A stretch of DNA of 32,928 bases, taken from assembly GCA_000993025.1 (NCBI GenBank), contig LBVJ01000017.1, positions 1-32,928 on the forward strand, in the 5' to 3' direction. A program made the translations under genes and the position numbers. The notes beneath the pieces were generated by a model. The model did no database searches, had not been told where the DNA came from, and worked only from the letters and a program-made list of their open reading frames with translations. This document shows, piece after piece, positions 14,855 through 23,140 of this stretch. Source of the DNA: Candidatus Woesebacteria bacterium GW2011_GWA1_38_8 (GTDB taxonomy: Bacteria; Patescibacteriota; Microgenomatia; UBA8517). Numbering within the stretch: position 1 is the stretch's first letter; every line of letters starts with the position of its first letter.

Positions 14855-16495
14855 TTATTCGTGTTCATTTGTATCTTGAACCCTGTCCTTATACCAAAAA
14901 TCAAAAACCTGCCTTGCAATGGGACCTGCAACCTTTGACCCCTCCCCACCCTCTTCGACAAGAATCGTAAGAACTATCTCCGGTTCATCTACCGGTCCAA
15001 AAACAGTAAACCAAGCATGGGTTTTATCCTCTGTCCCAACTTGTGCCGTCCCTGTTTTACAAGCCACTTCGACTCCGGACTTTTCCTCAAAATCAAAAAA
15101 AGTATATCCTGTTCCGCCCGCCGAACACGCTTTTCTCATCCCCTCTTTTACCAATTCAATATTACTTTCTTCGATGCCAAGATCAAGACAGTTCGGGTTG
15201 TAGCCGGTTTCAAAACCGGAAACGAAATGCGGTTTACACAATTCCCCCCCATTTGATATGGCGGATATAGCCGAATGAATGGCGATCGGAGTAACCAATA
15301 AATCCCCCTGTCCGATCGATAGATGATAAGTGTTACCCAGAAACCACCTTTCACCCTTCACTTCTTCTTTCCATTTTGGGTTTGGCACCAACCCTTCAAC
15401 TTCCCCCGAAAGATCGATGCCTGTTTTTTGTGATAAACCGAATTTTTGAGACCATGAAACTATGTTGTCAATACCCGTTAACTCCCCGATCTTATAAAAA
15501 AATGTGTCTGTAGATCTCGCGATCGCTCTTGTGACATCTATGCTTCCTTCCGAACCTCCATACTGAGTAAAGTACCAGTTGGAAAATGAATAATTCCCAT
15601 AGGCAGTTGAAAAAGTAATGCTGCCCGTGTCTTGATAGTAATAACCCCGATCTATCACTTTTGTTTCAAGAGCTGCAGTGGCAACCAAAGGTTTATAGAT
15701 TGATCCGGGGGGATATTTCCCCGATATCGATCTATTAAAGAGAGGTAATTTATCATCATTTAAGATCTCTATTGTTTTTTCCGATCCTTCTACAAAAAGG
15801 TTTGGGTCGTACGATGGTGACGAATACATTGCCAAAATTTGACCTGTCGGGTCACTCGCAATAATCGCGCCGGTAACTCCGTCAAACAAAGTCGATACAT
15901 ATTCCTGAAGAGGATAATCTATTGTCGTTTTTATATCTTCTCCCTTTTCGGGTTCTTTTGTACCCAATTCCCGTATAAAACTACCATCTGCTTCCACTTC
16001 GATCAGCATTTCTCCGTCGTCTCCGCGCAGTCGGCAATCATAAAATTCCTCAAGACCAGATCGTCCGATCGTGTCGTCTGCAGACCGCATCCCCTTATTG
16101 ATACACTGTGCATCAGTCTTACCCGCTTCATCTGTATTCACCAAACCAACATAACCGGTTATATGAGAAGCTGAATCTCTTAACGGATATTTCCTTATCC
16201 AAGAGTTGATCTTTGTAAGTTTTTTATCGGGACTATCAGTTTCAACATAGTACCCCTTTTCATAATTAAAAAATAACCATTTTTCGAGATCGCTGTTTTT
16301 GGACAACACCTCTCCACCCCTTGCAAGAATATCTCCTCGGGGAGCTTTTATTACGACTCTCCTTATTCTGTTGCCGTCGGCAAGATCTTTGTAGTAACCC
16401 CCCTTTATCACCTGAAGTTCAAAAAGTCTGACAAACAATATTAAGAAGGCAACAATTATAAGAGCTCTGATTAAATAAAGAATATGCCTTGTCAT
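14855..16495 (-). CDS. mrdA: Penicillin-binding protein 2 (class B transpeptidase)
   Basis: Cell elongation transpeptidase. One N-terminal transmembrane helix (~5-24), a dimerisation region with APRGDILARGGE, and a transpeptidase domain with catalytic Ser265 in PPGSIYK, second motif S328-T-D rather than SxN (SxD is typical of the PBP2 subclass), and K480-TGT. Length 546 is a little short (about 630 in E. coli). It starts 26 bases after mreB ends, so the two are an operon; the intervening mreC and mreD of most rod-shaped bacteria are missing. Confidence 0.95.
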   Translation of the reverse strand: MTRHILYLIRALIIVAFLILFVRLFELQVIKGGYYKDLADGNRIRRVVIKAPRGDILARGGEVLSKNSDLEKWLFFNYEKGYYVETDSPDKKLTKINSWIRKYPLRDSASHITGYVGLVNTDEAGKTDAQCINKGMRSADDTIGRSGLEEFYDCRLRGDDGEMLIEVEADGSFIRELGTKEPEKGEDIKTTIDYPLQEYVSTLFDGVTGAIIASDPTGQILAMYSSPSYDPNLFVEGSEKTIEILNDDKLPLFNRSISGKYPPGSIYKPLVATAALETKVIDRGYYYQDTGSITFSTAYGNYSFSNWYFTQYGGSEGSIDVTRAIARSTDTFFYKIGELTGIDNIVSWSQKFGLSQKTGIDLSGEVEGLVPNPKWKEEVKGERWFLGNTYHLSIGQGDLLVTPIAIHSAISAISNGGELCKPHFVSGFETGYNPNCLDLGIEESNIELVKEGMRKACSAGGTGYTFFDFEEKSGVEVACKTGTAQVGTEDKTHAWFTVFGPVDEPEIVLTILVEEGGEGSKVAGPIARQVFDFWYKDRVQDTNEHE

Positions 16496-16521
16496 AATTT
16501 AAACACCGGTCTAAACACATA

Positions 16522-17538
16522 TTAAAGTCCTTTAGTGATACGGATCTTTGACAAAAGTTTCGGACTTCCCAGAAGATTAGCACACCCCTTCACTACACAA
16601 GTAATTGGGTCGTCAGCAACCATCACAGGCATTTTTGTATTTTCGGAAATTAGTTTATCGATCCCGGGGATCAAAGATCCGCCGCCTGCCATTGTAATTC
16701 CGTTTTGTATAATATCGGAAACAAGCTCGGGGGGTGTCTCCTCCAATATGCTGACAATATTCGCAATAATTTCCTGAACAACAGGAACAAGAGCTTCACG
16801 AACTTCCGACGACGAAAGTTTTATCGATTTCGGAAGTCCTGTCTCCAAGTCTCTGCCTCTTACAACATGGTATTTCTCCTTAGCAGAAACAAAACTTCCT
16901 AATATAATTTTTACATCCTCAGAGGTGATTTCCCCTAAAAGGAGCGAGTACTTAAGTTTTACAAAATTCATTATAGCCTCATTCATCTCATCACCGGCAA
17001 CCCGGATTGATCTTCCTACAACAACACCGCCAAGTGATATAACTGCTATCTCCGCAGTTCCTCCGCCGATATCGACAATGAAATTACCACCTGCTTTTTC
17101 AACCTTTAATCCTGCACCAAGGGCTGCAGCCATCGGTTCTTCTATAAGATTTACTTCACGCGCACCTGCGGATATTACCGCATCCGAAACTGCTCTTCTT
17201 TCAACTTCTGTTACACCAGAAGGGATACCTATACATATTCTCGGTTTTGGGATTTTCGGAAATCCGGAATCCGTCTCGTGAACTTTTTTTATATAGTGTT
17301 TTAACATTGCTTCCGCGGCATCAAAATCTGCTATAACCCCATCTCTTAATGGTCTTATGACTTCGACATTTGCAGGGGTTCTACCCATCATTTTTCTGGC
17401 GTCGGACCCGATAGCCAATATCTCTTTGGTTTTTTTATGTCTTGCAACAACCGATGGTTCTTTGACCAATATACCCCTACCGGAGACCCAAACCATGGTG
17501 TTCGATGTTCCGAGATCAATGGCGATATCATACGTCAT
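16522..17538 (-). CDS. mreB: Rod shape-determining protein MreB
   Basis: Actin-like cytoskeletal ATPase. Phosphate-1 DLGTSNTMVWV, the block EPMAAALGAG, phosphate-2 FIVDIGGGTAEIAVISLGG, and adenosine motif TMAGGGSLIPGID are intact. I choose the ATG at 17538 (338 residues, MTYDIAIDLG); the track start at 17613 adds 25 residues without MreB homology. Directly followed by mrdA. Implies rod-like elongation machinery built from a reduced set. Confidence 0.97.
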   Translation of the reverse strand: MTYDIAIDLGTSNTMVWVSGRGILVKEPSVVARHKKTKEILAIGSDARKMMGRTPANVEVIRPLRDGVIADFDAAEAMLKHYIKKVHETDSGFPKIPKPRICIGIPSGVTEVERRAVSDAVISAGAREVNLIEEPMAAALGAGLKVEKAGGNFIVDIGGGTAEIAVISLGGVVVGRSIRVAGDEMNEAIMNFVKLKYSLLLGEITSEDVKIILGSFVSAKEKYHVVRGRDLETGLPKSIKLSSSEVREALVPVVQEIIANIVSILEETPPELVSDIIQNGITMAGGGSLIPGIDKLISENTKMPVMVADDPITCVVKGCANLLGSPKLLSKIRITKGL

Positions 17539-17781
17539 TACTGACCATATCTTATTAATATGAGTAAAAAATTTCGGTAAGACAGATTTATATTTCCTGA
17601 GCCTTATTTCCATAAATTGTTTAAATATCGTAGCACCAAAAAGTATAATGGTAAAAGGTATATTAGTTAAGAGGAGAAGTTGGAAAGACAGTAATCGTGA
17701 TACTTTATATAACTGTACCCGTATTATTTTTAGTTTTTAATCTTTGAGTTAATGTTTCCGCATACGCTATACTAAACTGCA
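17539..17781. other. Divergent intergenic region between mreB and the O-antigen ligase-like gene
   Basis: 243 bases between divergent starts. Contains the plus-strand promoter given separately. The mreB side has no well-spaced pair of boxes that I can see. No gene. Confidence 0.4.
17744..17773 (+). promoter_or_regulatory. Leaderless-type promoter of the TPR ligase gene
   Basis: -35 TTGAGT (17744-17749), 18-base spacer, -10 TATACT (17768-17773), with 8 bases to the ATG at 17782, so the mRNA would start at the codon or one to two bases before. Confidence 0.6.
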
Positions 17782-20001
17782 ATGAATATTAAAAAAACAA
17801 TAGCCGTTCTATACAATAGCCTTCTTTTTATTGTTCCCTTGATCCTGTGGCCTTATACTTCTGAACTCTTTGAGTTTAATAAGATCGTCGTTACATATAT
17901 TTTTACTGTTCTTGTTTTGTTTTTTTGGATATTACGCTGTATTTTTGAAAAGAAAATAATTTTTAAAAGAACTGTCTTGGATATTCCGATACTTATATTT
18001 ATCGGCAGCCAAACGATCTCAACCATTATTTCCATCGATGCCAGAACATCCGTATTCGGTTATTACAGTAGGTTTAACGGAGGTCTTCTGTCTATCATCG
18101 GTTATTCGATCTTGTATTGGGGTTATGTGTCAAATCTTCAGGCAAACGATGTCCTTTCATCTATCAAGATGATCCTGTTTTCTACCTTTTTATCATCCGT
18201 CTACGGAATATTAGAACGTTTCGGCATTGATAAAGACATTTGGGTCCAAGATGTTCAAAACAGGGTTTTTTCAACATTCGGACAACCGAATTGGCTTGCA
18301 GCGTGGTTGGCAGCTGTTATCCCGGTAAGTATAAGTTGGGGTTTTACGATCCTCCGGCAAACAATAATCGGCTATCAACAGAACTCAAAACTGATAGATA
18401 AAAGCATAAAGTATTCAACTCTTATCAAGACATTTATTCCCTACATTATCTCGTCAATATTTTTCATTACCCTCTTGTTCACAAAGTCACGGTCCGGTAT
18501 TTTGGGGTTTGGAATTGCAAATTTGATCTATTGGGGACTTGTGTTAATTTTTTTGTTAAAAGACAAAAACTTATTCAAAAAAGTATTGCGTACTTTTATC
18601 ATCACCAATGTATCATTTGGAGTTATCATTGCCGTTGTCGGTTCTCCATGGTCTCCGACCATATCACAACTGATAGGCAAGATTAACGACAAAACTGCTA
18701 TCGTGGATGACGCACCACAAGCAACATCTCCCGCACTTGAACTAGGAGGTTCCAGCTCAGTCGAGATCAGAAAGATCGTTTGGCAGGGCGCAATCGATGT
18801 CTGGAAAAACTACCCGTTGTTCGGAAGCGGGGTTGAAACCTTCGCCTTTTCGTATTATCGGTTCAGACCCGTTTCCCACAATCTTGTATCAGAATGGGAT
18901 TTTCTTTATAACAAAGCGCACAATGAATACTTAAATTTTATGGCGACAACGGGGAGTGTAGGGATCTTAACCTATACAATCCTGATAATTTGCAGTTTAT
19001 ACATTTTTTCAACACATATTTTCAAACTACTAAAAGATCAAAACTTAAAAATTGACAACACAATTTTTAAAAATGACGATTTACTGATTACAATTGGGCT
19101 ATTTTCAGGATTTATTTCGATTTTAATCACAAACTTCTTCGGCTTTTCCGTCGTTCCTGTCAATCTTCTATTTTTTCTTTTTCCGGCAATGGCAGTCGCG
19201 ATGGTAGCAGGTGATAGGTTACAAGTGACAAGTAATAAACCACAAGCGACAGGCAAAAGTGACGAATTAAATGTGAGAAGTTACAAAATATTAAAACAGG
19301 AGCAAAAGGTGTTTTCTTTTTTCCTGTTACTTGTTACCTGTTACTTGTTATTTTCCATCTCCCGCTACTGGTACGCCGATATTCTGTACAACAAAGCTGA
19401 CGGGTTGGCAAAATCCGGAAATCTGATCGATTCTGTAAAAACAATTAATTCGGCGATCGAAATATCCCCCAAAGAAGCTGTGTATCACGATGAGTTGGCG
19501 AGCCAGCTTGCAGATATCGCGCTTGTTTATAAAAGCCAAAATAATGAAGAGTCTGCAAAACTTTTTTCGCAAAACGCAGTGAGGAGTGTTACAAAAGCAG
19601 AAACACTGTCACCTAATAATTTGAACATTTTACGGAATAAGGCAAGAGTTGCAATCCTTCTTTCTGAAGTAAATCCTATATATATACTGGATGCTAAAAA
19701 CGCGCTTTTAAAAGGAATCGAAATGGCACCCACCGAAGCCAAGCTCTATCATAATTTAAGTCTTACATATTACAGGATCGGTGATGTTGAAAAAGCGATC
19801 GAAACCCTGAAAATAACGATCGATCTAAAAGCAAATTATAAAGATGCCCGCTATGCTTATGCAATTATTATGCAGGAAAAAGGCAATATCGAGGAGGCAA
19901 AATATCAGCTTGAATACATCCTTAAAAACATTGATCCCAATGATACAAGAGCAAAGGTGGCACTGGAAGAAATTGACGGTCTGCAAAATAGCCTCGATTG
20001 A
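17782..20001 (+). CDS. O-antigen ligase/polymerase (Wzy_C) family membrane protein with C-terminal TPRs
   Basis: 739 residues with about ten hydrophobic segments in the first ~530, the Wzy/WaaL-type loop containing YPLFGSGVETFAFSYY...HNLVSEWDF and AHNEYLNFMATTGSVGIL (residues ~350-400), and a soluble C-terminus from ~560 with tetratricopeptide-like helices (LYHNLSLTYYRIGDVEKAIETL). Family members ligate or polymerise glycans on the outer face of the membrane; similar TPR fusions occur in glycoprotein or S-layer glycosylation. Residues ~476-490 (RLQVTSNKPQATGK) and ~514-524 (LLLVTCYLLF) are encoded by an inverted pair of the repeat word ACAAGTNACAGG, an apparent insertion in the last periplasmic/cytoplasmic loop. 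Specific substrate unknown. Confidence 0.85.
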   Translation: MNIKKTIAVLYNSLLFIVPLILWPYTSELFEFNKIVVTYIFTVLVLFFWILRCIFEKKIIFKRTVLDIPILIFIGSQTISTIISIDARTSVFGYYSRFNGGLLSIIGYSILYWGYVSNLQANDVLSSIKMILFSTFLSSVYGILERFGIDKDIWVQDVQNRVFSTFGQPNWLAAWLAAVIPVSISWGFTILRQTIIGYQQNSKLIDKSIKYSTLIKTFIPYIISSIFFITLLFTKSRSGILGFGIANLIYWGLVLIFLLKDKNLFKKVLRTFIITNVSFGVIIAVVGSPWSPTISQLIGKINDKTAIVDDAPQATSPALELGGSSSVEIRKIVWQGAIDVWKNYPLFGSGVETFAFSYYRFRPVSHNLVSEWDFLYNKAHNEYLNFMATTGSVGILTYTILIICSLYIFSTHIFKLLKDQNLKIDNTIFKNDDLLITIGLFSGFISILITNFFGFSVVPVNLLFFLFPAMAVAMVAGDRLQVTSNKPQATGKSDELNVRSYKILKQEQKVFSFFLLLVTCYLLFSISRYWYADILYNKADGLAKSGNLIDSVKTINSAIEISPKEAVYHDELASQLADIALVYKSQNNEESAKLFSQNAVRSVTKAETLSPNNLNILRNKARVAILLSEVNPIYILDAKNALLKGIEMAPTEAKLYHNLSLTYYRIGDVEKAIETLKITIDLKANYKDARYAYAIIMQEKGNIEEAKYQLEYILKNIDPNDTRAKVALEEIDGLQNSLD

Positions 20002-20018
20002 TGTAAAATACTTATTAT

Positions 20019-20543
20019 ATGATCCAGAAGATCGTTACTGTAAAAGACCCCGTTTTAAGAAACATCTCAAAAGAGGTCAAAGTTTTTGATAAAAAGACCT
20101 TTTCGTTAATTAAAGACCTGAAAGAAACTTTGTATATTCAAAAGGATCCGATCGGTGTAGGTCTCGCCGCTCCGCAAATCGGAAGAAATTTTAGAATTTT
20201 TGCAATGAAGCCTAAAGATGACATTACAACAATCGTTAATCCGATTGTTGTTTCTGTTTCCAAGACCCCGAAGGATCTGATGGACGAACATATTAAACTT
20301 ATGGAAGGGTGTTTATCGCTTCCCAACCTGTATGGACCCCTGAAGCGTCCTGACAATATAAAAATAAATTATCTGGACGAGAACGGAGAAAAGCAGACCA
20401 AATTATTTGAAACTTTTGAAGCACAGATCATTCAGCATGAAATCGACCATCTTGAAGGAGTACTGTTTACCGACCGTCTTATAGAACAAAAAAAACCTCT
20501 TTATGAGTTGGTCAACGATGAATGGGTACAAGTAGAAATTTAA
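20019..20543 (+). CDS. def: Peptide deformylase
   Basis: Removes the formyl group from nascent proteins. Three motifs are present: GVGLAAPQIG (residues 46-55), EGCLSLP with metal ligand Cys98, and HEIDH (140-144) with two His ligands and the catalytic Glu. 174 residues. It ends 1 base before fmt, the enzyme that adds the formyl group, a classical def-fmt pair, and begins 17 bases after the TPR ligase. Confidence 0.97.
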   Translation: MIQKIVTVKDPVLRNISKEVKVFDKKTFSLIKDLKETLYIQKDPIGVGLAAPQIGRNFRIFAMKPKDDITTIVNPIVVSVSKTPKDLMDEHIKLMEGCLSLPNLYGPLKRPDNIKINYLDENGEKQTKLFETFEAQIIQHEIDHLEGVLFTDRLIEQKKPLYELVNDEWVQVEI

Positions 20544-20544
20544 T

Positions 20545-21495
20545 ATGAAGATTGTATTTTTCGGTACACCCGACTATGTCGTTCCTTTTTTGGAAAATCT
20601 GCATAAAGCCTTTAAGGCCAGAAGCGAATCCCCTATCGCTTCCGTCGTAACCCAAGAGCCGAAACTTGCCGGAAGAGATCAAGTCAAAACCTTTTCTCCT
20701 GTTGATAAGTGGGCATATGAACACAAAAAACCTATATTTTTCGATCCTTTGGACATTGTCAGTTACAATATTTCCGCCGACATCGGCATCCTTGCATCCT
20801 ACGGGAAAATAATCCCCGAATCCGTTATTAACCATTTCAGATACGGAATCGTAAATATCCACCCCTCCCTTCTTCCTCTATGGCGCGGTTCCTCCCCTAT
20901 TCAGGCTTCGATCGTTTCGGGAGAAAAAATTACCGGCGTCACTTTTATGAAACTCGACCCGCTTTTGGATCACGGTCCGATAATTTCCCAATTCAAGGAT
21001 GAAATACTTGAAACAGATGACAGTCTAAGTCTAAGATCAAGACTGTTCGAACGGGCATCCGAAGCGATACCGTCACTTATTACTGCCTATATAAACGGAA
21101 AGGTAAAAACACATCCCCAGGACCACGAAAAAGCAACATTTACCAGAGAGCTTAAAAAAGAAGACGGCTTCATTCCACCGGAAATTCTATCTGCCACCTT
21201 GCAGGGTGCCACCTTTCAAGGCGAGTGGAAAATCTCGTTTGTAAAAAACTATTCACTAGTGCCTAGTGCCCAGTGCCTTGCGCGTTTTATCCGGGCAATG
21301 GAACCGTGGCCGGGGGCATGGTCGGAGATCAAGATATCAAGATATAAAGATATAAAGCGATTAAGGTTAAAAATTCTTAAAGCGCACGTCGAAGAAAAAT
21401 CAAATGTTATTGTTTTAGACTCCGTCCAGCTTGAGGGTAAATCACCCGTAACCTGGAAGCAGTTTTCTGAAGGATACCCTGAAGCGATATTCTAA
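20545..21495 (+). CDS. fmt: Methionyl-tRNA formyltransferase with repeat-derived insertions
   Basis: Formylates initiator Met-tRNA using 10-formyl-THF (from folD). The N-terminal IVFFGTPDYVVPFL, formyl-THF site VNIHPSLLPLWRGSSPIQ, GVTFMKLDPLLDHGPII and the C-terminal MEPWPGAW are present; 316 residues. Between TFTRELKKEDGFI and FIRAMEPWPGAW, residues ~214-247 are unlike the family: ATLQGATFQG is encoded by CCACCTTGCAGG/CCACCTTTCAAGG units and YSLVPSAQCL by tandem CTAGTGCC units. Another near ISRYKDIKRL comes from a (AGATATAA)n run. These sit in the linker and C-terminal OB-fold and probably leave activity intact. Confidence 0.95.
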   Translation: MKIVFFGTPDYVVPFLENLHKAFKARSESPIASVVTQEPKLAGRDQVKTFSPVDKWAYEHKKPIFFDPLDIVSYNISADIGILASYGKIIPESVINHFRYGIVNIHPSLLPLWRGSSPIQASIVSGEKITGVTFMKLDPLLDHGPIISQFKDEILETDDSLSLRSRLFERASEAIPSLITAYINGKVKTHPQDHEKATFTRELKKEDGFIPPEILSATLQGATFQGEWKISFVKNYSLVPSAQCLARFIRAMEPWPGAWSEIKISRYKDIKRLRLKILKAHVEEKSNVIVLDSVQLEGKSPVTWKQFSEGYPEAIF

Positions 21496-21547
21496 TTTCT
21501 GATTGTCAATTCAGATTTAATCGCAGTTTGTGTAAAAATATGAAAAT

Positions 21548-21799
21548 TTAAACAAAGGTTATATTTTTATAATCTTTGATACTACCGAAATTTTTTATTC
21601 TTTTTATACACTTGGCGCAAAGGCGCATTTGTTTTGATTCCCCATTTATAAGAACCGTTTTCTTTTGAAGATTTATCTTAAACAATCTTGGAGTAACTTG
21701 GGAACGATGCTTCCAGCGCTTCCCTGCAACACCGCGTCTATGCGTTTGCGAACGCCCCATAACATTCTTCTTATGACAAATTTGACAAACGTAGGACAT
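21548..21799 (-). CDS. rpmB: 50S ribosomal protein L28
   Basis: 83 residues beginning MSYVCQICHKKNVMGRSQTHR with the L28 hallmarks KRWKHRSQVTPRLFKIN and a C-terminal LCAKCIKRIKN. The CxxC pairs (C5/C8 and C60/C63 region) suggest the zinc-binding C+ version. Convergent with fmt, isolated from other ribosomal genes. Confidence 0.95.
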   Translation of the reverse strand: MSYVCQICHKKNVMGRSQTHRRGVAGKRWKHRSQVTPRLFKINLQKKTVLINGESKQMRLCAKCIKRIKNFGSIKDYKNITFV

Positions 21800-21946
21800 A
21801 ATATTTAACTTAAAACTTAAAAGTCAAAACAACAACTTAAAACTAAAAGCTTATGAGATATTTTCTGAAGCTTTGAGTTTTGCACTTTGAGCTTTGAGCT
21901 TTTGATATTATACTAATAAAGTAGAAATTTCGCAAAAGGGAAAAAT
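21800..21946. repeat. Short tandem/inverted repeats between rpmB and the M50 protease
   Basis: 21820-21850 has ACTTAAAACTAAAAGCTTATGAG words and 21868-21903 has three imperfect CTTTGAG(C/T)TTT units, in inverted relation to the first block. The last copy supplies the -35 box of the next gene. Repeats of this kind recur in the window as spacers. Confidence 0.5.
21887..21914 (+). promoter_or_regulatory. Promoter of the M50 protease gene
   Basis: -35 TTGAGC (21887-21892), 16-base spacer, -10 TATACT (21909-21914). About 25 bases of leader precede the ATG with AAAGGG upstream. Confidence 0.5.
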
Positions 21947-22588
21947 ATGGAAATTTTAGCATCAATAATTGCATTTACCGTAGCGATAACTGTTCACGAG
22001 GCTGCCCACGCTTGGATGTCCGACCGTCTCGGCGACCCTACGGCAAGATTAATGGGTAGGTTAACCTTAAACCCCATTAAACACCTTGACCTGTACGGAA
22101 CGGTGCTTGTACCTCTATTTTTAATACTGGCAAGATCTCCCTTCATCTTTGGCTGGGCAAAACCTGTAATGTTTGACCCTTATAATCTGAAGGATCCAAA
22201 AAAGGATGGAGCTTTGATAGCGCTTTCCGGTCCTTCGTCCAACCTTATTCTTGCGGCAGCAATGTCCATCATCCTCCGTTTTATGGGAAATCCATTTTTT
22301 CCTTCCAATTTTTTAAACATCCTATTTTTGTACATAATTACGATAAATATTACTCTGGCAGTGTTTAACCTGATCCCCATTCACCCCTTGGATGGAGGAA
22401 AAATATTCTTGGGGCTTTTACCAGATAAAGACGCAGTAGAAGCGGACCGTTTTATGAACAGATATGGTTTAATTATCCTGCTGTTTTTGATCTTTCCTTT
22501 CGGTGGAGTTTCACCCTTAAATACTATAATTTCTCCCATCATCGGCTTCATACTGAAACTTCTTCTACCGGGAACGGGATATATATAA
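21947..22588 (+). CDS. Site-2 protease family (M50) membrane protein without PDZ
   Basis: 213 residues, about five to six hydrophobic segments. HEAAH zinc motif at ~17-21 in the first segment, then FGWAKPVMFDPYNLKDPKKDGALIALSGPSSNLILA, and the second ligand motif NLIPIHPLDGG at ~143-153. This is the small YwhC/FtsH-neighbour type of M50 peptidase found widely as a housekeeping membrane enzyme. It is a second M50 protease in the window beside rseP. Substrate unknown. Confidence 0.92.
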   Translation: MEILASIIAFTVAITVHEAAHAWMSDRLGDPTARLMGRLTLNPIKHLDLYGTVLVPLFLILARSPFIFGWAKPVMFDPYNLKDPKKDGALIALSGPSSNLILAAAMSIILRFMGNPFFPSNFLNILFLYIITINITLAVFNLIPIHPLDGGKIFLGLLPDKDAVEADRFMNRYGLIILLFLIFPFGGVSPLNTIISPIIGFILKLLLPGTGYI

Positions 22589-22663
22589 CAAAATAATTAC
22601 CAATATATACCAGTGAACACCAATTCCTAATTGGATATTTGAAATTGGATATCGGTTTAAGGG

Positions 22664-22831
22664 AAAGCTTTTTCCTCATCAAAAAAGCTTTATTTGGGTC
22701 TCCGGCTTAGCCGGGGGTAGTAGAAAAGTTTCTACTAAGGACGAATTACCCATCGCCCGAGGGCTTTGGGTTGAGTCTACCCACCTCGATTCGTTCGGGG
22801 AAAAACTTCACCTTAACCCCCTGATTCAGGG
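22664..22831. ncRNA. Candidate structured RNA: six consecutive hairpins
   Basis: Six stems in 168 bases: AAAGCTTTTT/AAAAAGCTTT (22664-22691); CTCCGGC-TTA-GCCGGGG (22700-22716); TAGTAGAA-AAGT-TTCTACTA (22718-22737); ACCCA with inner GCC-CGAG-GGC and TGGGT (22748-22771); CCTCGA-TTCGT-TCGGGG (22784-22800); CCCTG-ATT-CAGGG (22819-22831). I looked for the signatures of RNase P RNA, tmRNA, SRP RNA and T-box leaders on both strands and found none. Strand undecided. It could be an unknown RNA gene or a stack of dispersed palindromes. Confidence 0.45.
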
Positions 22832-22919
22832 TCATTTCTATTACCAAGAATGGACTTGAAAGAGTAAGGCTTCAGAAGACTTCTTTTATACAAAATTAAA
22901 AAAACACTCCCATGAAGAA

Positions 22920-22938
22920 GGCTGATTACAAATCAGCC
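22920..22938 (-). terminator. Hairpin downstream of tRNA-Tyr
   Basis: Perfect 8-bp stem GGCTGATT/AATCAGCC with a 3-base loop, 22 bases beyond the tRNA-Tyr 3' end on the minus strand, followed by TTCTTC and a T7 run 12 bases later. Likely processing or termination signal of the tRNA transcript, but the T-run is not immediate. Confidence 0.4.
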
Positions 22939-22960
22939 AAGCAACTTTTAACTTTTTAAG

Positions 22961-23045
22961 TGCTGGAGACAGGATTCGAACCTATGTAGCCCGTCCGGGC
23001 GCCAGATTTACAGTCTGGTGCGATTGTCCACTCCGCCACTCCAGC
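22961..23045 (-). tRNA. tRNA-Tyr (GTA)
   Basis: Acceptor GCTGGAG/CTCCAGC, anticodon loop CTGTAAA with GTA, long variable arm typical of bacterial tRNA-Tyr, T-loop TTCGAAT, discriminator A. CCA is not encoded. A partial copy of its 5' half lies just upstream. Confidence 0.95.
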
Positions 23046-23062
23046 ATTATTATCTATCGGGA

Positions 23063-23083
23063 TGCGATTGTCCACTCCGCCAC
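23063..23083 (-). repeat. Partial copy of the tRNA-Tyr 5' half
   Basis: 21 bases identical to tRNA-Tyr positions in the D-arm region (23019-23039), offset 44 bases. Beyond the match the acceptor end is altered to CCTCAGCC, which pairs with the adjacent palindrome AGGCTCAGG (one mismatch) to form a hairpin. Not a functional tRNA. Confidence 0.75.
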
Positions 23084-23088
23084 CTCAG

Positions 23089-23107
23089 CCTTTCGGCAGG
23101 CTCAGGG
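23089..23107. repeat. Dispersed palindrome copy between tRNAs
   Basis: CCTTTCGGCAGGCTCAGGG followed by TAAACTT, matching the glyA copy CCCTTCGACAGGCTCAGGG followed by CAAACCC. Same family, same flank. Confidence 0.65.
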
Positions 23108-23119
23108 TAAACTTATATT

Positions 23120-23140
23120 GTGAGCCGGCAATAGGATTCG
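23120..23140 (-). repeat. Partial copy of the tRNA-Thr(TGT) 3' end
   Basis: 21 bases identical to 23199-23219 (T-arm to acceptor 3' end), 79 bases downstream of the true end. On the minus strand its CGAATCC pairs with GAATTCG upstream, around nested stems GCGCA/TGTGC and GTATC-TTT-GATAC. Confidence 0.75.

Larger units (their letters stand above)
22589..22960. other. 372-base gene-free region carrying the hairpin array
   Basis: No ORF of credible size. The left part (22589-22663) is AT-rich repeat-like text; 22664-22831 is a series of hairpins (separate entry); 22832-22919 is unremarkable; 22920-22938 is a strong hairpin next to the tRNA-Tyr 3' end. Confidence 0.6.

Noticed and set aside
22664-22831. 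Known housekeeping RNA (RNase P RNA, tmRNA, SRP RNA) in the hairpin array
   Set aside because: The conserved words of RNase P (GAGGAAAGTCC, ACAGAA), tmRNA ends and the SRP GGAAGCAGC loop are absent on both strands.
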